The notes under the pieces were generated by a model that searched no databases, was not told the DNA's origin, and was given only the letters and a program-made list of their open reading frames with translations. A program made the translations under genes and the position numbers. From Caenorhabditis elegans (Eukaryota > Nematoda > Chromadorea > Rhabditida > Rhabditidae), in contig NC_003279.8 in NCBI RefSeq assembly GCF_000002985.6, forward strand, positions 372,001 through 436,000: 64,000 nt of DNA, read 5' to 3'. Below, one piece after another: positions 1 to 10,832 of the stretch (its first letter is position 1; every line of letters starts with the position of its first letter).

Positions 1-1687
1 AAAATCTAGAATTAAAAAAAAATGTTTTCAGAAAAATTCTACTAATATATTAATTTTAGCTTAAATTTCGATAATTTTAGGTTATTTTTCAATTTTTTTA
101 GGGCGAAATTTTGATTTTCAAAACAAAAATATTTTCTGACAAAAAAATTAATTTTCATTCTTTTTTAGATTTTTTGAAAAATTTTCAATTTTTTTCTGAA
201 GAATTTGGTACTTGTGTATTACATGCCCTCATTTTTAAATTAAATTAAATGTTCATTAATTTCTCCATTTAAATTAAACGTGATATACATTTTCTCTTTT
301 TAGGCTTAGAAATTGCTATTTTGCTACTTAAAAAATTACTATTAAAATGAGGGCATGTAATACACAAGTACCAAGAATTTCAATCAATTCTTGTTTTTGA
401 AATTTTTTTTGGGAAAAATTCCAATTTTCGATTGTTTCTTCGATTTTTTCAGAAAAAAAATTTTCTAAAATTTATTTATTTGTTTGAAAATTGGATCTAA
501 AAAAATTTCTCTAGTTTTTATTTTTTTTCTGGAAAAAGCTTTTTTTAACTTAAAAAGTTAATCTGTGGCCGAGTTTTCTCTCATCATTTTCACGGCCACG
601 GCCATCAAAACCGAACCTGAAATGGCTTTTCTGTCGGAACGCGTGTGGAACATCCGGTGCAATATATGATTTCCGTGCTCCTTTCATCACAACGACCACT
701 TGCTTTTCTGAAACTTTGAGAGGTCATGGCCTAACTTTTAAATGGTTTTCTAGGCCACCATGGTGATTTTATTACGGTACCGGGTCTCGACACGATGAAT
801 TTTGTAGAATAAATTTTTCTGAAAAATTTCGTTTTTTTTTTTAGAAAAATCAAATTTTCAAGAAAAATGGGAAAACATTTTTCAGGAAAAATTTAATTTT
901 ATAGAGAAAAATAGAATTTTTCCTTTAAAAAAATCTGAAAATTCGGATTTTTGAGAATTCTCTTTATTTGGATTTTAAAATCCAAATTTTCAAAAAAAAA
1001 TTTAAAAATCGGAAAATTCCAAATTTTTGAGAGTAAACTCGCCTTAATTTTTTTTTTCAATTAAAAAAATTAATTTTTTAAAAGAAAATTGGAATTTTTA
1101 CCCAAAAATTGGCAATTATTCGAGTTTTCAACGGAAAAATCTGAAAAATCCGAATTTTTGAAAAAAAAATCTTTAAAAATCCCAATATTCAATTAAAAAC
1201 CGCGAAATTTCGGATTTTTGAGAAAATTTTAATTTAAAAAAGTCCTATTTGTACTGCAAATCCTCATTTCCAAATGATGGCCTAACTTTTTCAGAATTCT
1301 AGGCCACCAGGCCATTTCTCTGCCTCTTACCCCCAGTTTTGACCTCTTTTTTGAGTAAATTCATCAAATTCGTCCTTCTCATCGCATATTCCTCATTTGG
1401 AATTCGCGATGGCCACATTGGTAGGCTCCGCCCACTTCTGAGCATTTTTTTTTTGGATCTGATCTGTGTGGGAGGGAAATTCGAATTTTTTTAGAAATGA
1501 ATAAAACTGAAAAAAATAGATTTTTTGGGAAACAGGGAACCTGAATTTTCGAGAGAAAAAAGGAGGTAAAACAAAAAATTCGATTTTATATTGAGCAAAA
1601 ATTAATAGAAAAAATAAACTTAACAATTATGAACAGAAAAACCTACTAAAAAAGTCTAAAAAATGAATGAAAAATTGCAAAAAAAAT
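1..1687. other. gene-free AT-rich flank downstream of the SDR gene
   Basis: No reading frame here has a plausible exon structure; the stretch is A/T-homopolymer rich. It contains a short inverted-repeat element (206-374). It also carries copies of two dispersed motifs: a GGCCGAGTTTTC-type motif near 565-780, and a GGGTCTCG-ACACGA-type motif near 782-796. Both recur through the window. The SDR gene's 3' end must reach into this region, but I see no clear AATAAA signal for it on the minus strand. Confidence 0.6.
206..374. repeat. inverted-repeat element (MITE-like), copy A
   Basis: The left arm beginning TGGTACTTGTGTATTACATG is matched in reverse complement by the right arm ending at 373-374. 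Both arms include a GAGGGCATGTAATACACAAG-type block. The arms enclose an AT-rich core. A related element with the same terminal CTTGTGTATTA sequence lies at about 45152-45356, so this is a dispersed family. I see no coding capacity. Mobilisation as a MITE is inferred from structure and recurrence. Confidence 0.7.
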
Positions 1688-4600
1688 CTACAATCGATAC
1701 GAGACTCCTCCTCCAACAATGCAGTTCTCGCCGGTGATGTACCTGAAAAAAAGTGATTTTTTTTTGAATTTTTAGAAAACAAAATTATGAAAAAAACCAA
1801 AAAATTTCCGAATAATCGAAATTTTTCGGAAGTTTTAGGTTAAAAAAATTTTTTTTTGATGAAAAGTTTTTTTTCAACAATTCTGAAAACTAAAAGTACC
1901 AAAAAATTTTAGTTTTTTCGATTGTTTCAATATGATAATTTTTTTTAAATGTTTAAAATTGTATTTTTTCAAAAAATATTATCAATTTTCCAATTTTATG
2001 GTAATTTTGGATGTGAGATTTTTTTCTTCAAATTTTCGAAACGTTTCTCGATAAAAAAATTTTTCAACTGAAAAACTACAAAAAATCCTCTTATTTTGAA
2101 GAAAAATCGATATTTTCTCAAATTGTTCAGATTTTTTCTGTTTTTACCAAAAGTGACCAAATTTTGAGACTTTTCGATCCAATGTTTAAAATTTTTTTCC
2201 CGTTTTTTCGATATTTGCGGTTTAAATTTTTTTTAAATTTTTTGATTCAATTTTAATAAGTTTGAGTGTTTTTCGATTTTTTGTCCAAATTTTTTCAAAT
2301 TTTTTTCCAGAAAATTGGTAGAAGCCAAAAAGTGCGATTTTTTTCCTTAAAAAAGATAATTATTCAGTTTTTCGACTGTTTTCTTCTTGCTTCCAGATTT
2401 TTTCTCGAATTTTTTTTATATTTGAATTGTATTTTTAAATATTATACTCCTAATCGATAAAAATTAGTTTTTTTTTCAATTTAAATTGGAAAAGAACGTT
2501 CTTTTTCGTAAATTTTAGTGATTTTTGATTCCAAATTTTTGGATTTTTTCAAAAAATTTCCCAGAAAATTTTACCTGGCTTTGGTAGAAGCCAGAAATTC
2601 GATTAAATAAGCTTTTTTGGGTTTTTCGACAATTTGTCAAGTTAGGAATTAAACTTTTAAAATTTTTTTCAAAAATTTTAAAAAACTAAAAGTATTTCTG
2701 AGAATTTTTCTGAAATTAATTATTCAGTTTTTCGACTGATTTCTGCTTGCTTCCAGATTTTTTCTCGAAGTTTTTATATTTGATTTTTTTAAAAAATACT
2801 CTTAATCGAAAAAAATTCATTTTTTGAATTTTTTCGGGACTTTTTTTTTCGAAATTTTCGTAAGTGTTAGTGTTTTTCGATTTTTGATTCTAAATTATTG
2901 GATTTCTTCAAAAAATTTTTTCAGAAAATTCTACCTGGCTCTGGTAGAAGCCAGAAATTCGATTGAAGAAGCTTTTTTTTCGGTTTTTTGGACAATTTTC
3001 CAAGTTTTAGTTAGGAGTTAAACTTTTTCAAATTTTTTTTGAATTTTTTTCAAAAACTTTAAAAACTAAAAGTATTTCTGAGAATTTTTGAGAAAAGCAT
3101 TTTTTTTCTCGAATATTTGAACTTTTTAAATTTTTAAAGCTTTTTATTTTTAAATATCAATTCGAATATTTTACTCTTAATCAATGAAAAATCGATTTTT
3201 TTGATAATTTTTTTCAAAAAAAAATTCGAATTTGAAATTTTTTTCATTCAGAAAAGGGAATTTGACTATTTGAAAACAATTTTTTGTTGAATTTTTCGTA
3301 AATTTGAGTGATTTTCGATTTTTGATTCCAAATTTTTGGATTTTTTTTTGACAATTTTCCAAGTTTTGGTTAGGAGTTAGATTTCTTGGAATTTTTTTTT
3401 GAATTTTTTTCAAAAATTTTAAAAACTAAAAGAATTTCTGAGATTTTTTCCTTAAAAAAGAGGAATTTTTTAGTTTTTCGACAGATTTCTGCTTGCTTCC
3501 AGATTTTTTCTCCAAGTTTTTATATTTAAATCTTTAAAATTTATATTTTTAAATAATATTTCAGATATTATACTCCTAATCGATAAAAATTCGTTTTTTT
3601 TTCAAATTTTAATTGAAAAAAATCGATTTTTTCGATAATTTTTTAATTTTTTTAAAATTCGAATTTGAAACTTTTTCATTCAGAAAAGAGAATTTGATTA
3701 TTTGAAAACAATTTTTAATTTAATTTTTTAATCCTTTAAATTTTCGTAAATTTGAGTGTTTTTTGATTTTTGATTCCAAATTTTTGGATTTTTTTCCAAA
3801 TTCTCCAAATTCTTATTTTTGCAGAAAATTCTACCTGGCTTTGGTAGAAGCCAAAAATTCGATTTAAGAAGCTTTTTTTTGGTTTTTTTTGACAATTTTC
3901 CAAGTTTTAGTTAGGAGTTAAACTTTTTTCAATTTTTTTTTTTGACTTTAAAAAAAAATTTAAAAACTAAAAGTATTTCTTAGTTTTTTCCTTAAAAAAG
4001 AGGAATTTTTTAGTTTTTCGACTGACTTCGTTTTTGAATTTTTAAAAATTCAAAAATTGTATTTTTTAAAATTCTAATCGATAAAAATTCGTATTTCGAT
4101 TTTTGATTTCAAATTTTTGGATTTTTTTCAAACATTTTTCCAGAAATTTTTACCTGGCTCTGCTAGAAGCCGAAAAGTGAGATTTTTTTCCAAAAAAAGA
4201 TAATTATTTAGTTTTTTTTCTCGAACGTTTTATTATTTGAACTTTAAAATTGTATTTTTAAATAATATTAAAAATTTAAATAATAATATAGAATTTTTTT
4301 GAAAATTCCTGAATTTTCTGATTAAAAAAACATTTTCTGATGCATTTTAGAAACTGAAATTTTTTGAAATCTTTTTGGAATTTTGGAAAATTTCGAATTT
4401 GTTGATTATACTCTTAATCGATAAAAATTCGTTTTTTTCCAATTTTATTTGAAAAAAATGATTTTTTCGATAATTTTTTTGATTTATTTTCGGGAATTGA
4501 CTATTTGAAAACAAAAACTTTAAAAAAAAATCAAACTTTTTTTTTGAAATTTTCGTATTTAAATTTGAGTGTTTTTCGATTTTTGATTCTAAATTTTTGG

Positions 4601-7069
4601 ATTTTTTCCAAATTCTCCAAATTCTTATTTTCAGAAAATTCTACCTAGCTCTGGTAGAAGCCAAACATTCGATTTAAGAATCTTTTTTTTTTTTTGGATT
4701 TTTTTTTGACAATTTTCCAAGTTTTGGTTAGGAGTTAGATTTCTTGGAATTTTTTTTTGAATTTTTTTCAAAAATTTTAAAAACTAAAAGAATTTCTGAG
4801 ATTTTTTCCTTAAAAAAGAGGAATTTTTTAGTTTTTCGACAGATTTCTGCTTGCTTCCAGATTTTTTCTCCAAGTTTTTATATTTAAATCTTTAAAATTT
4901 ATATTTTTAAATAATATTTCAGATATTATACTCCTAATCGATAAAAATTCGTTTTTTTTTTCAAATTTTAATTGAAAAAAATCGATTTTTTCGATAATTT
5001 TTGAATTTTTTTTTTACAAATTCGAATTTGAAATTTTTTTCATTCAGAAAAGAGAATTTGATTATTTGAAAACAATTTTTAATTTAATTTTTTAATCCTT
5101 TAAATTTTCGTAAATTTGAGTGTTTTTTGATTTTTGATTCCAAATTTTTGGATTTTTTTCCAAATTCTCCAAATTCTTATTTTGCAGAAAATTCTACCTG
5201 GCTTTGGTAGAAGCCAAAAATTCGACATAAGAAGCAACATCAGACGGTCTTCCAAGTCTTCCCAACGGAATCATCGATTCCAAGTGTTGTTTAATCTGAC
5301 GAGCTTCTTCTCCAGAAGCATGATCCCATACAGCACCAGTTCCGTCTCCTTCAATCATTCCAGACACCACACTATTCACGCGGACTCCTTGTTTCGCGGC
5401 ACTCTGAGCTACGGATTTTGTAAGTGATAGGACACTGCTAGATGCAACTGAGTAGAGACCCATATCGATTGATGGAGTGAAGCCGAAACATGACGTTAGG
5501 TAGATGATACTGCCGTTTCTGGAAAAAATCGATTTTTTTTGGACGGGAAATTTTGCCTGCCTACGTGCCTACCTGCCGGCCTATTTTAGCCTATTTTTCA
5601 TTTTTTTTTTGTTGTTCTATTTTTTTGCCGTTTTTTGGGAATTTCATGATTTCTAGGGTAGGCACGACTTCATGCCTACGTGCCTATCTACCGGCCTAAC
5701 ATTTGATATTTTTTTAGAATTCCATGATTTCTAGGTAGGCAGGTAGGCACGAATACATGCCTGCCTACCGCCTGTTTTTTTGAAATTTTTTTGTGTGAAA
5801 AATTAAAATTCATGGGAATGCTTTTTTTTTCAAAATTCAATGATTTTTAATGCAGACCGCGCCTATCTGCCTACCGCCTATTTTTGGCATTTTTTGTGTG
5901 CAAAACAAAATCAAATTAGCTTTTTTCTTTTCGTTTTTCTACGATTTTTTCCAAATTTCAAGATTTTTCGGATAGGCACGACTTCCCACCTACTGTGCCT
6001 ACCTACCTACCGCCTATTTTCGGCATTTTTTGTGAGCAAAAAGAGATCAAATTAGCTTTTTCTCCTGTTTTCTACGATTTTTTTGGGTAGGCACGACTCC
6101 ATGCCTACCGTACCTACCTACCTACCTCCTATTTTCGGCATTTTTTCTCGTGCAAAAAATCATATTTATGAAAACACTATTATTTTTGTTTTCTGAATTT
6201 TTTTTCCAAATTTTGTGATTTCTAGGGTAGGCACCGACTTCATGCCTACGTGCCTACCTACCTACCGCCTATTCTCGGCATTTTTGTGAGCAAAAAATTA
6301 ACATTCTTGAAAATCCTTTTTTTGTTTTACTACAATTTTTTCAAGTTGCATGATCTCTAGGGTAGGCACGATTTCATGCCTACTTGCCTATCTACCTATT
6401 TTTCCCTTTTTTCGTGGTTTAGGTAGGCAGGCATGAGTCAGGCACGAAAATCTAGAAACATAATTTTGATTCTATCGGTAAAATAGGCTTTCAAGACAGT
6501 TTGAATTTTTCGAATTTCTACCAGCAAAAAATAATATCTGAAATTTTCGCGGCGAGACCCAAAAACTGACTGAGATTTGGCGAGCGTCGACATAGCGGCT
6601 TGCGAAAGACGGAACGGTGTTGTCAGATTGTTGGCGAAAAGCTGAAATTGGTTTTTCGAGGTCAATTTTCCACGTGGAATTCAAATTTCAGCACTCTCGA
6701 ACCTTATCAAAATCCTCGCCGGATGTCTCAATAATCTCGCCGAGCACCTCATTCTGTGGTGGAACTATAATTAAAGTGTCCAGACCGCCGAGCTTCTCAG
6801 CCACTTTCGTGATCAGCTCCTTCCTGTGCTCGGCATTTGCCACGTCTAATGAGAAAGCTGTGACGTCACCTCCAACCTGAATTTATTCCCGAATTTCTCT
6901 TTGTCAAGTTCTGAAAATCTGCCTAAACCTTTATATTGTCCTCTGCAACCTTTCCCACACTATTCGGACAGTCTGCGGCGGCGGCGACCTTGTAGCCGGT
7001 GAACGCGAGTCTTCTCACGACGGCTTTACCCAGTGTGGACGTTGCCCCGATTACAAGTGCACATGACAT
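1688..7069 (-). CDS. short-chain dehydrogenase/reductase (DHRS4-like), probable pseudoenzyme
   Basis: Five exons give a 253-residue protein: 7069-6929, 6876-6703, 6641-6571, 5518-5198 and 1742-1688. All phases join, with GT/AG borders, and the stop is TAG at 1688-1690. The length and the C-terminal half (PLGRLGRP, then YITGEN, then VGGG) match classical SDR oxidoreductases and most resemble DHRS4. The N-terminus starts with a Rossmann beta strand followed by GATSTLG (residues 8-14), where the usual second Gly of GxxxGxG is Thr. The NNAG position reads VPPQNE (85-90). The active-site Tyr is present (Y151), but the YxxxK lysine is Ser155; a Ser138 equivalent is kept. These changes suggest loss of normal NAD(P)-dependent catalysis; that is inference. 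The C-terminus SYRL resembles, but is not, a canonical SRL peroxisomal signal. The start is 4 bases after a TTTCAG acceptor (7074-7076). The gene lies 175 bp downstream of pqn-59. Intron 4 (1743-5197) is unusually long and full of duplicated splice-donor fragments. Confidence 0.88.
2280..5240. repeat. tandem intronic duplications carrying copies of the SDR exon-4 end and its splice donor
   Basis: Inside SDR intron 4, short segments matching the last coding bases of exon 4 plus the donor recur. They lie at about 2307-2330 (donor part missing), 2571-2600, 2930-2960, 3831-3875, 4142-4171 and 4640-4670; the real junction is at 5191-5230. The plus-strand core is CTACCTGGCTTTGGTAGAAG with 0-3 changes. 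The block at 3353-3890 repeats at 4713-5250 with a 1360 bp period and near identity, which shows a recent tandem duplication. Confidence 0.85.
5570..6430. repeat. degenerate tandem repeat rich in CCTACCTACCGCCTATTTT
   Basis: SDR intron 3 (5519-6570) contains roughly seven units of about 120-140 bp. Each has a block like GTAGGCACGACTTCATGCCT followed by CCTACCTACCGCCTATTTTC and an AT-rich spacer. Units are recognisable near 5655, 5735, 5860, 5970, 6090, 6225 and 6362. A related CCTACCTGCC-rich stretch lies at 20765-20965 in another gene. This is a minisatellite with no coding signal. Confidence 0.75.
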
Positions 7070-7073
7070 TACG

Positions 7074-7243
7074 CTGAAAGCCCGATGAGGAGGCATATTT
7101 ATAGATACACCTAGACATCAGGTACATTTATTTGGAAATCCGTAGAAAATAAAGAACATGTGAAAATAAAACAGATCATTTTATTATTTAGAGGGGAGAG
7201 GGAGGGGGAGCAAAGTCGCTGACTGAGAACTTTCGAAAACCGG
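7074..7243 (-). promoter_or_regulatory. intercistronic region pqn-59 / SDR (operon-type polyadenylation and trans-splice site)
   Basis: On the minus strand there are AATAAA signals at 7180-7185 and 7127-7132, just after the pqn-59 stop. A TTTCAG acceptor at 7074-7076 follows, 4 bases before the SDR ATG. The spacing of about 100 bp between the likely cleavage site and the acceptor matches C. elegans operons, where the downstream message receives SL2. The SL2 identity is inferred from spacing. Confidence 0.6.
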
Positions 7244-9901
7244 TTAGTTACTCCAGTTGTACGGCTTATTCATGCCATATTTTCCAAGATTTCCACCATT
7301 GTGTTGGTATTGAGAATGTTGATTCTGCTGAGCTGCCGGCTTCGATCCAGACATCTTGTCGTAACTCTTGCGCTCGTCATCCTGTCCGTAGAGTTGACGA
7401 CCTCCAGCGCTGCTTCCAACATTGGGCATCATGTTCATGAATGGAGTAAACTGGTGTGGAGCAGGTGAGTACTGCTGCATGAACAACGACGACAAGTTTG
7501 GCTGCTGCATGTAGTTCGTCGCCTGGAACCCTGGTGGTGGTCCAACATTCGACGCCTGCTGTGGCTGCTGATCCCGAGAGCTTTGAGATCCGAACTTATT
7601 GAAGTCCATAAGTCCATGAGTCTCTCGTTGTTGACCAGATTGCACTTGTTGCGCAGAAGCAGCCTGTGACAGAGGAGCAGTTGGAAGCAAGCTTGTAAGA
7701 TCAACTCCCATTCCGTATTGCATAAGAGCAGCAGTATATTGCTCATCTCGAACTCCTGGCATTGGATTGTACATGTTCATGTAGTTGTTCATGTATGGTG
7801 CATATGGGAGTTGTTGAGTGAACATCATATGTGGATGCTGTTGTGGATGTCCAGTCGGTTGTGATTGAGCTGGTGGAGTTTGTTGCTGCTGCTGCACTGG
7901 CTGTTGTGGGGCTTGTTGCTGCTGCTGCTGTGGCTGGTGCTGCTGAGCAGATTGCTGTGTTGGAAGTGGTCCAGAATTGTTGAACTTGTTCGGCGCCATC
8001 CTGTCCGTTGGTTGATATGAAGCGGACGAAGTGTCATAGGACAATCCTCTGTTAGATTGACCATATGACAATGGAGGTGAAGTCGATTTTAAGTTGTAAT
8101 CGCCGTTAGGAATTGACGTCCTTTCTGGCTGAAAAATAATCGAGAATTAGAATAAATCGTCTTTGCAACAAATTTAACTCACCTCAACTTGTTTCGGCAT
8201 AATACGAGAAGAGTTAAATATATTTTCACTGGCATTTGAGATCGAGGCAGCGGAGGATTCAGTAGAAGGAAGCTGTGGGCTTGGAGCAGCCTCAACAAAT
8301 CCAAATGAGTAGTCATGAATGTTCGTTGGTGCAGTTGTGCCAACAAATTCCACTCCAGGATCAGGAATAATCTGGACTGGTGCTGCACTTGGAATTGGAG
8401 ATAATCCTAGTCCTGGTGCTTCACTCAATCCTATTCCAAGATCCGTCTTCAGTTGAGTGGTCCATGCTTGATTTGGTTCTGGGGTGCTTTGTACATTTTC
8501 ATCGTGATGAGTCGACACATTAGGCGTCTGCTCCTCAGCCAAAACTGATGATTCACTGAAAATTAAATTTTTAATAATCTAAATACAGGGACAGAACAAC
8601 TTACTTTTGGAAGAAACCATCTTCTTTCTCCGGCTGATGCGAAGTTTCTGGCTCGAAAAATACTGGCGCTGCTGCTGGCTCTTCTTTAACTGGTGCAACT
8701 GACGGAAGTGGAGGTTGTGGGGAGAGACTCCTCCTTGGCGGAGCTGCTGGTTGAGGATTCTGTGCCTGGTGCTTTCGGAGTGCTTCTTTGCGATGGGCAG
8801 CTGCTGCTACTGCAGCAAATGAGATCGGTGCCGGCGCAGAAGATGTGGGAACAGTGGCGGTGACGGATTCCTCTACTGGTGGTTGAACTTCGGTGACTGT
8901 GGTATCCACTTTAGTCTGATTCTGAAAAAAAAACACGTTTCGTCATTTTCCTTCTTCAAAAAATTCTTACCTCATCAAGATCAGCAGTGAACGCATCTGG
9001 CTCAAGTGCTGATGATGGAGCAACAGCTCGAGAATATCCACCTCTGGCGCCACCTCTTCCACCTCGTCCAACATACGGTTTTTCAAATCCTCCTCGAGTC
9101 GAGCGTGGTGCTGCTCCTTCCTTATTATCACGGTTATCCCGATTATTATCTCGGCTTTCTCTTGGAGCTCCATTGGATCGCCCGCGGCCTCCTCGATCGA
9201 CGAAACCGGTGCCTCCACCTGAAAAAAACATATCAATATTTGATCTATTTCAATCAAGCACGAACCTCTGCCTCTTGCTACAAATCCTCTGTTGTTATAA
9301 CTGCCCTCTTCCGGCTTCTTCTTTTCCTTTTTGGCTCCTTTCTGTTCAGTCCACGAGTCAAGTTTATCTCCAGCATCCAGAATGTGATCGATTGCGCCGT
9401 AAAGATTGTTGTCAGTATCCAATAGCGCTATCTCAGCTTGTGCTTGTGTACATCCGGTGGTTTCGATAATCTGAAAATGAAAAAGACATGAGCAGTGAAA
9501 AAACCCCTCTTGGGAATGCGCGAACACTTTAATTAGCCCAAATGAGTAGGACATCTGGGTACTCTTACTCTCGCTGCACCATCTCAAGCGCGGACACCTG
9601 CTTTTGTCCTTTTATTTGCCATCTGGCCCCGTCTTATCGATTCGAAATTCCTATTGACACTGAAAGCGGACACTAGAGAAGTTCAAAACAACAAAGTCAC
9701 GTGCGTCATCATGTCGGTGTGTGGCGAGCGTTCGCGTGATGCAAAGATCACTATTTTCAGGAAAGCGTCATTTCCAGCTTGGAGACTTACCGTCTTGATC
9801 ATAAACTGTATGTCCTCCTCATTTCCGGAATTTCCTTCCAGTGTGAGTCGTGCAAGTCGCGCTTGATCGCTGGTAGCTTTTTTGTCGCCTTTAATACCCA
9901 T
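7244..9901 (-). CDS. pqn-59: PQN-59, UBAP2L/Lingerer-family UBA and RGG protein
   Basis: Six exons encode 712 residues: 9901-9791, 9470-9266, 9218-8971, 8921-8605, 8555-8183 and 8128-7244; phases are consistent. A UBA domain spans about residues 35-75, with IIETTGCTQAQAEIALLD and NNLYGAIDHILD. A basic linker and an RGG/GRG-rich segment (about 100-165) follow, typical of RNA binding. The rest is low-complexity, with PSPQLPSTESSAAS-type text and a Q/P-rich C-terminal third containing repeated Q runs. This order (UBA, RGG, long disordered Q-rich tail) is that of UBAP2L and Drosophila Lingerer, which are cytoplasmic factors of RNA granules and translation. In C. elegans the family member is PQN-59. 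A TTTTCAG acceptor abuts the ATG, suggesting SL1 trans-splicing. It is the first gene of a likely two-gene operon with the SDR. It diverges from taf-4. The symbol comes from family recognition plus the taf-4 neighbour. Confidence 0.9.
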
Positions 9902-10832
9902 TCTGAAAACAAATTATAAATAAAAAGGGTCAGTCATGTGAACGCAAGAATGGAATGAGAATCACGAGAATACAACTATCAAAGGAAGGTTGAATGAAAG
10001 GAAGGTCAAATAGATGACAAAAGTAGGAAAAGAACGAAATATGGAACCTTCCAGATCAAAAAAACATTATCAAAAGAAAAGCCTCGCACAGAAGACTCTA
10101 ACGAACATGTTAGGATGAAGAAATATTTCAGCAATACATCACGTTGAACTTTGGAGGATATTCTAGAGAAGAAAACCCCTACATTTTACAATAATTTTGA
10201 AATGGAATTCGAATGAACTGCTATACAATGGAGAATCCTATTTAGCGATGATAAAGTGTAGGCTTGTTACTAGATTGAATAAAAATTTCGAAATGTAACA
10301 ATACATTGACTGAAAATTTGGGTATTTCAGAGTGTGATATCACAAAAATCAATATTTCCACTAAACTCAAAAGTTCTTACGCTGAAAAATCATTAAAAAA
10401 TTGAAAAATCACCGCAAGCTAGACTAGAATCGCGTTCAAATCTCGCAAATTCCCGCAGTTGAAAATGCGGGCGACCGCGACGCGAGCCGCAACGCACCCC
10501 TCCAAACATGCGGCATGGGTCTCGCCACGACCGAAAGTACGGTCACTCTTGGCAGTATAAAAGGCGACCATTTTCCGCTATTTTCCGGTAAATTTTCAAA
10601 TGAAACTGTGTTGCGGAGGGGGTTTTCCGCTAATTTTGCGGAAATTTAGCTATTTAATGTGAAAATGTGAATAAAACAAAAGAAAGTGGGGAGGAATAGC
10701 AAGGAAACACACTGTTGAACCCTGGGAATTATCGATTTTGTATGAACTCTTCTTTTATGGCGTCGAAATTATCGACACGAAAACTCAAAACCTTGTCACA
10801 TTTCTGAGAGAGAAATATCATTTTCAGCACAC
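9902..10832. promoter_or_regulatory. divergent promoter region between pqn-59 and taf-4
   Basis: No coding exon is seen. The region holds a TATAAAAG sequence at 10556-10563 (plus strand) next to a GGGTCTCGCCACGACCG dispersed motif, and a GC-richer patch at about 10440-10560. Trans-splice-type acceptors end just before each start codon (9905-9907 on minus; TTTTCAG ending at 10827 on plus). Whether the TATA-like sequence is used is unknown, because trans-splicing hides true 5' ends. Confidence 0.55.

Noticed and set aside
5570..6430. CRISPR-like spaced repeats
   Set aside because: Units are degenerate, of uneven length, with no unique spacers, and lie in a nematode intron. It is a minisatellite.
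8987..9469. 160-codon frame antisense to pqn-59
   Set aside because: It is opposite the RGG-coding exons, where GC-rich codons leave the antisense strand open. The sense frame has consistent splicing and a UBA/RGG product.
10556..10563. TATAAAAG as a definite core promoter
   Set aside because: It is next to a dispersed repeat motif and nearly 270 bp from the taf-4 ATG. Trans-splicing hides the true start, so it is only mentioned as a candidate.
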